Of a stretch of 64,000 nt of DNA, positions 53,907 through 62,536 are shown piece by piece. The position numbers and the translations under genes are program-made. The DNA is from Rhizobium grahamii (GTDB lineage Bacteria; Pseudomonadota; Alphaproteobacteria; Rhizobiales; Rhizobiaceae). Location of the stretch: positions 62,001 through 126,000 of the forward strand of contig NZ_CP043498.1 of NCBI RefSeq assembly GCF_009498215.1. Direction: 5' to 3'. The notes beneath the pieces were generated by a model. It searched no databases. It was not told the origin of the DNA and saw only the letters and a program-made list of their open reading frames with translations. The stretch's first letter is position 1. Every line of letters starts with the position of its first letter.

Positions 53907-54872
53907 ATGACCTACAAGATCACGAGTAGCGCGCAGGTAAATGCGCTGGCCGCACTGCGCATCATCAACAAGGAAGCTGCTGAGACACAACAGCAGGTTT
54001 CATCGGGCTACCGGGTGGAAACGGCCGCCGATGATGCCACCTACTGGTCGTTCGCTAGCGTCTTGCGGTCTGACAGCAGCTCTCTCCAGAACATCCATGA
54101 TGCTCTCGGCGTGGGCGCCTCGAAGGTCGATACCGCCTACACTGCAATGGACAGTCTGATCGACCAGCTCGGCGATATCCGCGCGACCCTCGTCAGCGCG
54201 AAGGAAGCCGGCGTCGACAAGGAAAAGCTCAACACGACGCTGACCGAGCTGAAGAACCAGATGAAGACGACGGTGACGACGAGCAACATCGCCGGCGAGA
54301 ACTGGTTGCTGAACCGGGATGCGAGCATGCCGACGTCGCGAAGCGTTATCGGCGGCTTCACGCGAGGTACCAACGGCGCGTTTCAGCCGCAGCTCATCAG
54401 CTACCCGTCGGATCAGGCGGTAATGATCGACACGCAGGACGCCAGCCGCGGTCTCCTAACGAAGTCGATCGACGCCAATACGCTGAACCCGGACGGCAGC
54501 TCGACGGCGAGAGACTACTACCTGCTGGACGCCGGCTCGACCACTGGCGCGAGCGGTAGCGAGATCAAGCTCGACGCGAACACCACGAACGACCAGATCT
54601 CGGACATGCTTTCAGTGGTCGATTCCATGCTGTCGTCCCTGACGACGACGGCGGCCGGCCTCGGAACGATGAGCGCTCGAATCAGCGACCGCGTTGATTA
54701 CACGGCCAATCTTTCAGACCTGATCGACAAAGGCGTCGGCGCTCTTGTCGATACCGACATGGACGAGGCCTCGACCCGCCAGAAGGCGCTGGAGACACAG
54801 CAGCAGATGGGTGTTCAGGCGATCTCGATTCTGAATACCGCGGCAAGCAAGGTGATGATTCTGCTGCAGTAG
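53907..54872 (+). CDS. Divergent flagellin (fourth copy)
   Basis: A 321-residue flagellin that keeps the filament-core pattern (QVNALAALRIINKEAAETQQ; ALETQQQMGVQAISILNTAAS) but differs strongly from the other three and has a longer middle (about residues 135-240). It has the fewest shared residues and is likely a minor or special-position filament subunit. By order it fits flaC of S. meliloti. A weak stem without a T run follows. Confidence 0.92.
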   Translation: MTYKITSSAQVNALAALRIINKEAAETQQQVSSGYRVETAADDATYWSFASVLRSDSSSLQNIHDALGVGASKVDTAYTAMDSLIDQLGDIRATLVSAKEAGVDKEKLNTTLTELKNQMKTTVTTSNIAGENWLLNRDASMPTSRSVIGGFTRGTNGAFQPQLISYPSDQAVMIDTQDASRGLLTKSIDANTLNPDGSSTARDYYLLDAGSTTGASGSEIKLDANTTNDQISDMLSVVDSMLSSLTTTAAGLGTMSARISDRVDYTANLSDLIDKGVGALVDTDMDEASTRQKALETQQQMGVQAISILNTAASKVMILLQ

Positions 54873-55036
54873 GGTGGTCGGTCGCGGACCACGCTGACCG
54901 CCCCCTTCATCTTCGCACAAGTTTGGCTTCCTAGGGTCGAACCAGAATGGCACAGGCGCGATCGGCGTCGGTGCAGTGGCGGATCCAGAGTAGGGCGCGG
55001 CATGTCGCAGGTTTCTGCAGAGACGAGGTGGTTTCG

Positions 55037-55672
55037 GTGAGTGCTCTGCTTTCTCGTTACCTAAAGGACTTCGGCGAGCCCGTCGTGGTGGCGCCGACCG
55101 TCGACACCTTCGATTTCGCCGAGGACTTTACCAGCCAGGTGGATGTGGAGGCCGAGCCGACGCTGGATCCCGAATCTCTGCGGCGTGAAGCATACGATCA
55201 CGGTTACGCAGAGGCGACCGCGGCGCTCGCCGAGAAATACGAGCTCGAAGCACAGACCGTCGCCGAAGTGCATCAGCGCGAGATCGAAGAGCTTCGAAGC
55301 CACTACGAGAATGAGGTGGCGAGCCTCGTCGCATCAGGCATGCTGACCATTTCGAACGAGCTTGCCGATCTCGTCAGTGCGGCCGTCACGAAGGCTTTGG
55401 CGCCGGTGATGACCGAGGCACTGTCGCATCGCGCCGCAGTCGAGCTCGCAGCCGAACTGCGCACGGCGATCGGAGCCGGTGAAGCTGGTGCTGTGGTGGT
55501 GAAGGGACCGACCGCGCTTTTCGAGACGCTGCGCACAGCGCTCGGAGAGCATGCCGGCGTTGTCCGCCATGTTGAGACGACGGATATCGATTTGACTGCC
55601 GAATTCGGCGATGCGGTCCTGATGACCCGCATGTCGGCCTGGGCCGCGAGCTTGAAGAAAGTTCTGGAATGA
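55037..55672 (+). CDS. FliH-like flagellar export protein (211 aa)
   Basis: A 211-residue soluble protein: an N-terminal segment with SALLSRYLKDFGEP, a long acidic coiled coil (about 50-110, ALAEKYELEAQTVAEVHQREIEELRSHYENE) and a globular C-terminal domain (about 115-211). This plan fits FliH, the regulator of the export ATPase FliI, for which no other gene is seen here. The GTG at 55037 follows AGGTGG, and a longer frame to 54947 is rejected on composition. It overlaps motB by four bases. The FliH call is an inference from architecture. Confidence 0.6.
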   Translation: MSALLSRYLKDFGEPVVVAPTVDTFDFAEDFTSQVDVEAEPTLDPESLRREAYDHGYAEATAALAEKYELEAQTVAEVHQREIEELRSHYENEVASLVASGMLTISNELADLVSAAVTKALAPVMTEALSHRAAVELAAELRTAIGAGEAGAVVVKGPTALFETLRTALGEHAGVVRHVETTDIDLTAEFGDAVLMTRMSAWAASLKKVLE

Positions 55673-56940
55673 GTGACAGCGAAAACCATCACCACGGCAA
55701 GAACGAGGTCATCATCATCAAGCGGCATGGTGGTGGTGATCACGACGGCGCGCATGGCGGTGCGTGGAAAATTGCCTATGCCGACTTCATGACCGCGTTG
55801 ATGGCGTTCTTCCTCGTCATGTGGCTTGTCAACGCTGCAAACGAGGAGACGAAGGCCTCCGTCGCGACCTATTTCAACCCGATCAAGCTCGCGGATGAGA
55901 AGCCGACCGAGAAGGGGCTGAAGAAGCCGGTCGATCAGGCAGACGGCGAAGAGAAGCAGGATAAATCGAAGGAAAAGGAAGATCAGCCGAACAATGGCGC
56001 CGCAGCGGCGACCGGCGAAGATCAGACCTCGACCTCCGGTGACCAGACCAACTACTCGGAAGCCGACTTCTTCGAAAACCCCTATTCCGTTCTCGCCGAG
56101 ATCGCGCAGGAAGTCGGTCAGCAGGCAAACGTCAGCGCCAAGGGCGAGGGCGGTGCAGCGGATTCGGGACCGGCCACCGGTGCCGATGGCGGCGAAGCCT
56201 ATCGCGATCCCTTCGATCCCGATTTCTGGACGAAGCAGGTTGAAGTAACGCACGCCGACAAGGCGCAGCTGGCCGCAAGCGATACGCCGGCTGATCCGGC
56301 TGAAGCCGCGACCGAGGTTGCGAAGGCTGAAGTGCAGAAGCCGGAAAGCGAGACGGCGGCCGAAAAGGAACAGGCCGAGAAATCCGAGACGAAGCCCAAT
56401 GAGGCGGCCGCGAAGAAGCTCGACAAGGACGGCATCGAAAACGAGCAGATGACCGAAGAGCAGAAGGCCGTCGAGGAACAGCAGCAGGCGAAGGATCTGC
56501 AGGCCGAGATCGCCAAGCAGATCGGCGGCGTTGCCGGGAAGCTCGCGGAAGGCCTGACGGTGACGCCGGCCGAGGGCGGTCTGCTCGTAAGCCTGTCGGA
56601 TCAGAGCGAAGATTCCATGTTCAACGTGGGCTCGGCCGTGCCGCGCAAGGAAATGGTGCTGGCAATGGAGAAGATCGGCGAGGTGCTCAAGGGCAAGCCC
56701 GGCGCGGTCGTGATCCGCGGCCATACGGATGGCCGGCAGTACAAGGGTGAGAACGAGAACTGGCGCCTTTCGATGGATCGCGCCCAGGCGGCCTATTACA
56801 TGCTGGTGCGCGGGGGCGTCGAAGAGAAGCGGGTTTCGCAGGTCTCCGGCTTTGCCGATCGCAAGCTCAAGGATGCGGCCGACCCGTTCAACGCCACCAA
56901 CCGGCGCATCGAAATTCTCGTCCAGGCGGATCAGGGGTAA
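55669..56940 (+). CDS. motB: Flagellar motor stator protein MotB
   Basis: A 423-residue stator subunit. The single membrane helix carries the proton-binding Asp in IAYADFMTALMAFFLVMWLV (Asp36 region). A long charged linker rich in Ala, Glu and Lys (about 70-285) leads to the OmpA-like peptidoglycan-binding domain (VVIRGHTDGRQYKGENENWRLSMDRAQAA near residue 345). The His-rich start (SENHHHGKNE) is usual in rhizobia. Confidence 0.96.
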   Translation: MSDSENHHHGKNEVIIIKRHGGGDHDGAHGGAWKIAYADFMTALMAFFLVMWLVNAANEETKASVATYFNPIKLADEKPTEKGLKKPVDQADGEEKQDKSKEKEDQPNNGAAAATGEDQTSTSGDQTNYSEADFFENPYSVLAEIAQEVGQQANVSAKGEGGAADSGPATGADGGEAYRDPFDPDFWTKQVEVTHADKAQLAASDTPADPAEAATEVAKAEVQKPESETAAEKEQAEKSETKPNEAAAKKLDKDGIENEQMTEEQKAVEEQQQAKDLQAEIAKQIGGVAGKLAEGLTVTPAEGGLLVSLSDQSEDSMFNVGSAVPRKEMVLAMEKIGEVLKGKPGAVVIRGHTDGRQYKGENENWRLSMDRAQAAYYMLVRGGVEEKRVSQVSGFADRKLKDAADPFNATNRRIEILVQADQG

Positions 56941-56943
56941 TCG

Positions 56944-58242
56944 ATGGGTCGTCGGCAACGCCGGTATCTTCTGCCCCTTCTCATCGGCCTCGCAACCGCG
57001 GGGCCGGTCGCGGCCGTCGCGGAAGAGCAGGAAGATATCGTCCCCTACAAGATGCTCCGCTCGCTGCAGTTCGTGCAGGATTCGGTCGTGCTCGGCGATC
57101 ATTCGGCGGCGGAGATGCAGCGCTTCATGCTGAACACCATCGACAAGCGCCTGAGGTCTGTCGATCAGTCCGTGTTCGATGATGATCGGAATGTCGATGC
57201 GGCGCTGGTCTACGCGATGAGCGGCGGCAATCCGCAGACATTGGAATTCCTGGTTGCCCGTGACGTCAACGGCTACTTCGACAATCGTGTCACGGACGTG
57301 CTGCGCAAATATCTGAGCGGCAAGGGGTTGCTGGTCGCCAAGACGCTGGTCGAGACGGCCAACGAATACAAAGACAAGAAGATCGGGCCCTATCTCGCGC
57401 TGGTCGGCGGCAACGTGACGATTGCGAAGAGCCCGGGCGAAGCGCTCAAACTCTACGATGAGGCGCGTCTCAATGCGCCCGGCACGATCGTCGAGGAAGC
57501 CGCACTGCGGCGCTCCGTCGCCATCTGCGTCGATGCGGGAATGGTCGACAAGGGGCTGGACTATTCCCAGCGCTATGTGCGCCGTTTCCTGCATTCGCCT
57601 TATGCGAGCCAGTTCGCCGATCTCTTCGTGAGGCTGCTGGTCGAGCACGATCATCAGGTAAAGCCGAACGACGTCATCGACATTCTTTCCTTCATGGACG
57701 AGGCGCGGCAGCGCGAAGTCTATCTGCGCATCGCGCGCGCCGCGGCCATTTCGGGCAAGGGCGAGCTGGCGCGGATGGCGGCGGGCAAAGCACAGTCGCT
57801 GGCTGGTAACGCCAGCAACGCCTTCGGCGCCTTGGCGGACTTCTATGGTGGCATGGCGGCTATCCCGACCGACAAGATCGACATCGCGGCCAAGGACATC
57901 AGCACGATCCCCGACACCGACCTGTCGCCGCGCGACAAGGCATTGAGAGCGGCGGCAAGAGCTGTGGCCGAACAGGTACTTACTCCGCCGGACCCGGCAA
58001 GCCTGACACAAGCCACGGCCCCTAAATCTAGCGGGCAAGAAATGACTTCTGAACAGGCCGCGACCGATCCGCAGGCGCCCTCCGAGGCGGCGCCCGAGCC
58101 TGTTGTCGGAGAAAAGGCATCGGCAGGCGGGACGACCGCAGAGGGGCCACAGGATGCCGACCCTTCATTCAGCTCATTTGTCACGTCAAGTCGATCGAAG
58201 CTCGATGAGATCGATGGCCTTTTGAACAAAGAAAGCAACTGA
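56944..58242 (+). CDS. motC: Periplasmic motility protein MotC
   Basis: A 432-residue exported protein with a signal peptide (about residues 1-27, ending near AVAEEQ). MotC is a rhizobial-type motor protein that works with MotB and needs the chaperone MotE. The middle is helical (VLRKYLSGKGLLVAKTLVETANEYKDKKIG). The C-terminal tail after about residue 340 is rich in Pro, Ala and Glu. It starts three bases after motB and ends one base before fliK. Confidence 0.93.
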   Translation: MGRRQRRYLLPLLIGLATAGPVAAVAEEQEDIVPYKMLRSLQFVQDSVVLGDHSAAEMQRFMLNTIDKRLRSVDQSVFDDDRNVDAALVYAMSGGNPQTLEFLVARDVNGYFDNRVTDVLRKYLSGKGLLVAKTLVETANEYKDKKIGPYLALVGGNVTIAKSPGEALKLYDEARLNAPGTIVEEAALRRSVAICVDAGMVDKGLDYSQRYVRRFLHSPYASQFADLFVRLLVEHDHQVKPNDVIDILSFMDEARQREVYLRIARAAAISGKGELARMAAGKAQSLAGNASNAFGALADFYGGMAAIPTDKIDIAAKDISTIPDTDLSPRDKALRAAARAVAEQVLTPPDPASLTQATAPKSSGQEMTSEQAATDPQAPSEAAPEPVVGEKASAGGTTAEGPQDADPSFSSFVTSSRSKLDEIDGLLNKESN

Positions 58243-58243
58243 C

Positions 58244-59644
58244 ATGGTGGACATCAGTGTTTCTGCAGGGGCTTCTGGCGCGGACGCCGTCACATCCGGT
58301 CGTCCGACCGGCAAGGGCGCCGCAGACGGAAACAGCGGTTTCTCCGACGTCTTGAACAAGGCCGGCGGCGCGAACCGCCAGGATAGCGGTGCGGCCAGCG
58401 GCCAGACTGCAAATGCACAGAATCCGAACGACACCGCAGCCGTGAATGCGAACCATCGCCCCACGACGCGACCGGTCATCGATCTCGACGACGCGTCGCT
58501 TGCCGCCCAGGCCGAGGTACAGCCAGAAACGATGAAGGCCATCGTCGTCGACAAGGACACCCCGAAGACGGGCAAGGCTGACGGAAAAACGGGCAAGCGC
58601 GCCGCGAGCGACAAGGATGCCGAAGCCGATCTGAAGCTTGGTGATGAGCACGAGACGAAAGCCAGCGGCAAACCGGCAAAATCTGAAAGCAAGGATGCTG
58701 CCGACGATGACAGTGCAGCTTCCGACGTGCTGAGCCTGCTGAAGCAGACCCAATCCAACAGCGCGACATCGATTCTCGCCGACGCCTCCGTGCTGGCAGG
58801 TCAGAAGGCCGCCGGTGGATCTACCATCGATCCGAAGGAAAAGGTGACCGGTGAGCGCGCAAAGGATGATGCCATTGCTGACATCGGTGCCCTGACGGCG
58901 AAAACGACCAGCACCGATGAAGTCGAGTTGCCGACGGATGCAACGGACACCACTCAGCAGACCTTCCGGTTGACGCGGGCGGATAATCGCGGTGCGTCGA
59001 TGGATATGCATCTCGGCATCGACACCGATGCCGCTGAAGCCAACGGAAAAGCGTCTGTCGACACTGTGACGGTTCTCGATTCCCGGCGCTTTATAGGCCT
59101 CGCGCAGAACACCAATTCTGCAGCGGTGACGGCGGCCATCTCCGGCGATTCAGAATGGGCGCATGCGATGCAGGCAAGCTCGTCGCTTTCGAACGCGGCC
59201 GAGTTGAGCAGCACCGGCAAGGTCGTCAATACGCTGAAGATCCAGATGAACCCGATCGATCTCGGTCTGGTAACGGCCACGCTACGCCTCCAGGGCGACG
59301 CGCTGAACGTCGATCTGAAGGTATCGACTGGAGCTGCCTACCGGCAGCTCAAGGAAGATCATGGCAAGATGCTGGAGGCACTGCGCGCACAGGGCTACGC
59401 CGTCGACAGCGTGACCATCAGCATGGCGCCAACGCCGACATCGGATGCCGGCCAGGCGAACACACAGAATGGCGGATCGCAGCAGCAGGCCTTCGCCCAG
59501 GGCCAGGGTGGCGAGGCGCAGGAGCGGCAGAACCAACAGGCCCAGCGCAATACCGGAGGCTTCAATGATGCAGGTGAAAGCGGCGTTGAAGGCGCTTCTT
59601 CTGGCGCCGCTGGCGGCAGCAGCACTGGCGGTGTCTACCTCTAG
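58244..59644 (+). CDS. fliK: Hook-length control protein FliK (formerly MotD)
   Basis: A 466-residue protein that sets hook length and was first named MotD in S. meliloti. The N-terminal 300 residues are low-complexity, rich in Ala, Asp, Lys and Thr. The conserved FliK C-terminal domain follows (about 325-400, VNTLKIQMNPIDLGLVTATLRLQGDALNVDLKVST), then a Gln/Gly-rich tail. It overlaps the transglycosylase gene by 80 bases in a different frame. Confidence 0.93.
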   Translation: MVDISVSAGASGADAVTSGRPTGKGAADGNSGFSDVLNKAGGANRQDSGAASGQTANAQNPNDTAAVNANHRPTTRPVIDLDDASLAAQAEVQPETMKAIVVDKDTPKTGKADGKTGKRAASDKDAEADLKLGDEHETKASGKPAKSESKDAADDDSAASDVLSLLKQTQSNSATSILADASVLAGQKAAGGSTIDPKEKVTGERAKDDAIADIGALTAKTTSTDEVELPTDATDTTQQTFRLTRADNRGASMDMHLGIDTDAAEANGKASVDTVTVLDSRRFIGLAQNTNSAAVTAAISGDSEWAHAMQASSSLSNAAELSSTGKVVNTLKIQMNPIDLGLVTATLRLQGDALNVDLKVSTGAAYRQLKEDHGKMLEALRAQGYAVDSVTISMAPTPTSDAGQANTQNGGSQQQAFAQGQGGEAQERQNQQAQRNTGGFNDAGESGVEGASSGAAGGSSTGGVYL

Positions 59645-60152
59645 CAGCGCACTAGCCAGCGACGGCGCCTGCGAGCAGGAGATCCAGTCGGCAGCCCTCA
59701 AGTACGGCATCCCTGAAGGGATACTCTATTCCGTGGGGCTGACGGAAACCGGCCGCAAGGGATCGCTCTATCCGTATGCCCTCAACATCGAGGGAAAGGC
59801 GTTCTTTCCGCCGTCCGAAAACGCGGCACTGCAGCAGTTCGCCGTTGCCCGCAGATCGGGAGCGAAGCTGATCGACGTCGGCTGCATGCAGATCAACCAG
59901 TACTACCACGGTGAGAATTTCCACTCGACCGAGGAGATGTTCGACCCGCGCCGGAACGTGGAGTACGCGGCCAAATTCCTGCGTAATCTCCACGATCGGC
60001 ACGAGACCTGGACCATGGCGGTTGCCCGCTATCACGCCGGGCCGAACAACGACCCCGCGCAGAAGCAATATGTCTGCCGCGTGATCGCAAATCTGGTCGC
60101 GACCGGCTACGGAAAATGGACTCCGAATGCGAGCAATTTCTGTAAGGCATGA
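59565..60152 (+). CDS. Exported lytic transglycosylase of the flagellar cluster
   Basis: A 195-residue protein with a signal peptide (about residues 1-32, ending near ALAS) and an SLT-type lytic transglycosylase domain. The likely catalytic Glu lies in GLTETGRKGSLYPYALN, followed by VGCMQINQYYHG and ARYHAGPNN, the usual family marks. It would open peptidoglycan for rod growth, the job done by the muramidase part of FlgJ elsewhere; no flgJ is seen here. GGAGG precedes tandem ATGs at 59565 and 59568. Confidence 0.9.
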   Translation: MMQVKAALKALLLAPLAAAALAVSTSSSALASDGACEQEIQSAALKYGIPEGILYSVGLTETGRKGSLYPYALNIEGKAFFPPSENAALQQFAVARRSGAKLIDVGCMQINQYYHGENFHSTEEMFDPRRNVEYAAKFLRNLHDRHETWTMAVARYHAGPNNDPAQKQYVCRVIANLVATGYGKWTPNASNFCKA

Positions 60153-60190
60153 CTCAATCAGAAATAGCGAAAATAGAACAAATCGGAAAT

Positions 60191-60238
60191 GTGACATAAT
60201 GTGGCGAGAATTCGCCACAATGTGGCAAGGCAAGTCAC
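60191..60238. promoter_or_regulatory. Nested dyad upstream of rem
   Basis: TGTGGCGA / TCGCCACA (60200-60207 with 60212-60219) sits inside GTGAC / GTCAC (60191-60195 with 60234-60238). AATGTGGC is also repeated directly at 60198-60205 and 60219-60226, exactly 21 bp apart, two helical turns. It lies about 200 bp before rem and 40 bp after the transglycosylase stop. It could be the site of a rem regulator such as VisN/VisR, which is inference. Confidence 0.45.
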
Positions 60239-60434
60239 TTTTAACCAGCTGTTAACTTTTCCACGAAAGATTTGTGTGAATAACTTTTCGCACCCACTAC
60301 ATGTAGATCAAATCGGGACCCAATTCTTAATCAATTATTAATTCCCGCCTGTGAGTTCCTACACCTTGTCCCGGAATCCCGCGATTCGTACCCATAGGTC
60401 ATCGAGGTGCCACAAGTGATTCGGAGGCGGACGA

Positions 60435-61105
60435 ATGATCGTAGTGGTTGATGAGCGTGAGCTCGTGAAGGATGGCTACACATCACTTTTCGGAAGGGAA
60501 GGAATTCCCTCTACAGGATTTGACCCGAGAGAGTTCGGGGAATGGGTTCAAACGGCTGCGGACTCGGATATCGCGGCCGTCGAAGCCTTTTTGATCGGAC
60601 AGGGTCAGCAGACGTTCGAGCTGCCGCGTGCAATACGCGATCGCACGCAGGCTCCGGTTATTGCGGTGAGCGACCAGCCGTCGCTTGAAAACACGCTCGC
60701 GCTTTTTGATTGCGGCGTTGACGACGTGGTGCGCAAGCCCGTACATCCCGCGAGATCCTTGCTCGCGCAGCGGCCATTCGCCGTCGCCTCAAGGCGATCT
60801 CCAGCCACACGGATATCGGCGCGATCCGCGTCTTCTCCGACGGTCGCGATCCCGAGATCCATGGCGAGGTTTTCGCACTGCCGCGCCGCGAGCGCCGCAT
60901 CCTGGAATATTTGATCGCCAACCGCGGTCGCCGCGTCACGAAGACCCAGATCTTCAACGCCATCTACGGAATCTTCGACGAGGAAGTCGAAGAGAACGTC
61001 GTTGAAAGCCACATTTCGAAGCTCCGTAAAAAGCTGCGCAAGAAGCTCGGTGTCGACCCGGTCGATTCCAAGCGCTTCCTTGGCTACTGCATTGATTGGA
61101 ATTGA
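60435..61105 (+). pseudogene. rem: Motility activator gene rem, frame broken by 1-nt deletion
   Basis: Rem is the OmpR-like activator of late flagellar genes, itself controlled by VisN/VisR. The receiver-like part runs from 60435 ([20 protein letters not shown]) to VVRKPVHP. After CCC at 60747-60749 the frame shifts. With one more C the sequence continues [16 protein letters not shown], then [20 protein letters not shown] and [17 protein letters not shown], a winged helix ending at 61105. The corrected length, 223 residues, equals that of S. meliloti Rem. GGAGGCGGACGA precedes the start. The receiver part lacks the standard phospho-site pattern, as in known Rem. A sequence error is the likeliest cause of the break. 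Confidence 0.9.
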
Positions 61106-61234
61106 TTTTTTAAAGGCCCGGGCTGACGTGCGGCAAATTTTTCGCCCTTATTTCAGAAGCTGCCGATTGCCAGACAGCTTCACGCAAGGCCCGGCAAATA
61201 CTCTTAAGCCTACCAAGGGAATCGAGGTTTTCAG

Positions 61235-62518
61235 ATGAGCATTTTCGGCAGCATGAAGACGGCAGTGTCCGGCATGAACGCACAGGCAAACCGCCTGAGC
61301 ACCGTCGCGGACAATATCGCGAACGCTAATACGACGGGCTACAAGGCCGTCTCTACCGCCTTCTCTTCGCTGGTGCTCCCTTCCACGGCCGGCAACTACA
61401 ACTCCGGCGGCGTTCAGACCTCGGTTCGCCAGTCCGTTTCCGAACAGGGCGACATTTCCTACACGACCTCGGGCTACAATCTGGCGATCTCCGGTGATGG
61501 TTTCTTCATCGTGCAGAGCGCAGACGGCACGCCGGTACTGACCCGCGCTGGTGATTTCACGACCGACGATCAGGGCAACCTGGTTAACTCCGCCGGCTTC
61601 ACGTTGATGGGCTACTCCTACGATGCTGGCGCACCCGCCGTCGTCGTCAACGGCTTCTCCGGCCTCGTTCCGATCAACGTGGCCCAGTCCGGCCTGACCG
61701 CGATCGAATCGACGACCGGCACTTTCTCGGGCAACCTGAATTCGAACGCCAAGCTTGTGGACACGGCAACGACCGACACGCCGCTCGACAACTCGGCTTC
61801 GGTCACGAGCGACACCAAGCAGATGTCGATGGTCGGCTACGACAAGCTCGGCAACACTGTTCAGTACGACTTCTACTTCACCAAGACCGCCGGCGCGACG
61901 GCAACGACGTCGGGAAGCTGGGAAGTCGCCGTTTACAGACATGCAGACGCCGCCACCGGCAGCACTTCTTCATTCCCTTACTCGTCTGCAGCCGTCGGCT
62001 CTGCCACGCTGGACTTCGACCTGAACGGCCAGATGACCTCAGCCGGCTCGCTGACGATCACCGATACCGTCACGGGCGGTTCGATCGATATGGATGTGAG
62101 CGGCTTTACGCAGCTCGCGTCCGAATTCTCCGGCAAGGGTACGCCGAACGGCCAAGCAGCCAGCCCGGTCAAGAGCGTCACGATCGACAAGGACGGCACG
62201 GTTTACGCCAAGTATTCGGATGGCACGTCCAAGCCGGTTTACCGCGTTCCGCTCGCGACTGTCGCCAGCCCGGACAATCTGACGCTGATGAGCGGCAACG
62301 TCTACAGCGCCAATGGTCAGTCGGGCGTTACGGTCACGGGCTTCCCGCAGACCAACGGCTTCGGCGCGATCCAGTCGGGCGCCTTGGAAAGCTCGAACGT
62401 CGACCTCGCCGGCGAGCTGACCGAGATGATCGAATCACAGCGCAGCTACACCGCCAATTCCAAGGTCTTCCAGACGGGCTCCGACATCATGGACGTGCTC
62501 GTCAACCTCAAGAGATAA
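61235..62518 (+). CDS. flgE: Flagellar hook protein FlgE
   Basis: A 427-residue hook subunit with N-terminal MKTAVSGMNAQANRLSTVADNIANANTTGYKAV-type motif, a large variable middle rich in Thr, Ser and Gly, and C-terminal ALESSNVDLAGELTEMIESQRSYTANSK. It lies 129 bases after rem, and flgK follows 18 bases after the stop. Confidence 0.96.
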   Translation: MSIFGSMKTAVSGMNAQANRLSTVADNIANANTTGYKAVSTAFSSLVLPSTAGNYNSGGVQTSVRQSVSEQGDISYTTSGYNLAISGDGFFIVQSADGTPVLTRAGDFTTDDQGNLVNSAGFTLMGYSYDAGAPAVVVNGFSGLVPINVAQSGLTAIESTTGTFSGNLNSNAKLVDTATTDTPLDNSASVTSDTKQMSMVGYDKLGNTVQYDFYFTKTAGATATTSGSWEVAVYRHADAATGSTSSFPYSSAAVGSATLDFDLNGQMTSAGSLTITDTVTGGSIDMDVSGFTQLASEFSGKGTPNGQAASPVKSVTIDKDGTVYAKYSDGTSKPVYRVPLATVASPDNLTLMSGNVYSANGQSGVTVTGFPQTNGFGAIQSGALESSNVDLAGELTEMIESQRSYTANSKVFQTGSDIMDVLVNLKR

Positions 62519-62536
62519 TGTAAGGTACGGGTAGCC

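Noticed and set aside
50034..54950. Search for sigma-28 or sigma-54 promoters before the flagellin genes
   Set aside because: No TGGCAC-N5-TTGC or sigma-28 pair was found; GGCATGA in the shared element is only superficially like the sigma-54 -24 box.
55303..58038. A 911-codon open frame on the minus strand opposite the FliH-like gene, motB and motC
   Set aside because: It is the antisense shadow of well-recognised genes in GC-rich DNA; its protein is Arg/Leu/His-rich with no family pattern.
59445..59564. N-terminal extension of the transglycosylase
   Set aside because: The stretch is the out-of-frame tail of fliK, Arg/Ser-rich, and a signal peptide begins at the chosen ATG after GGAGG.
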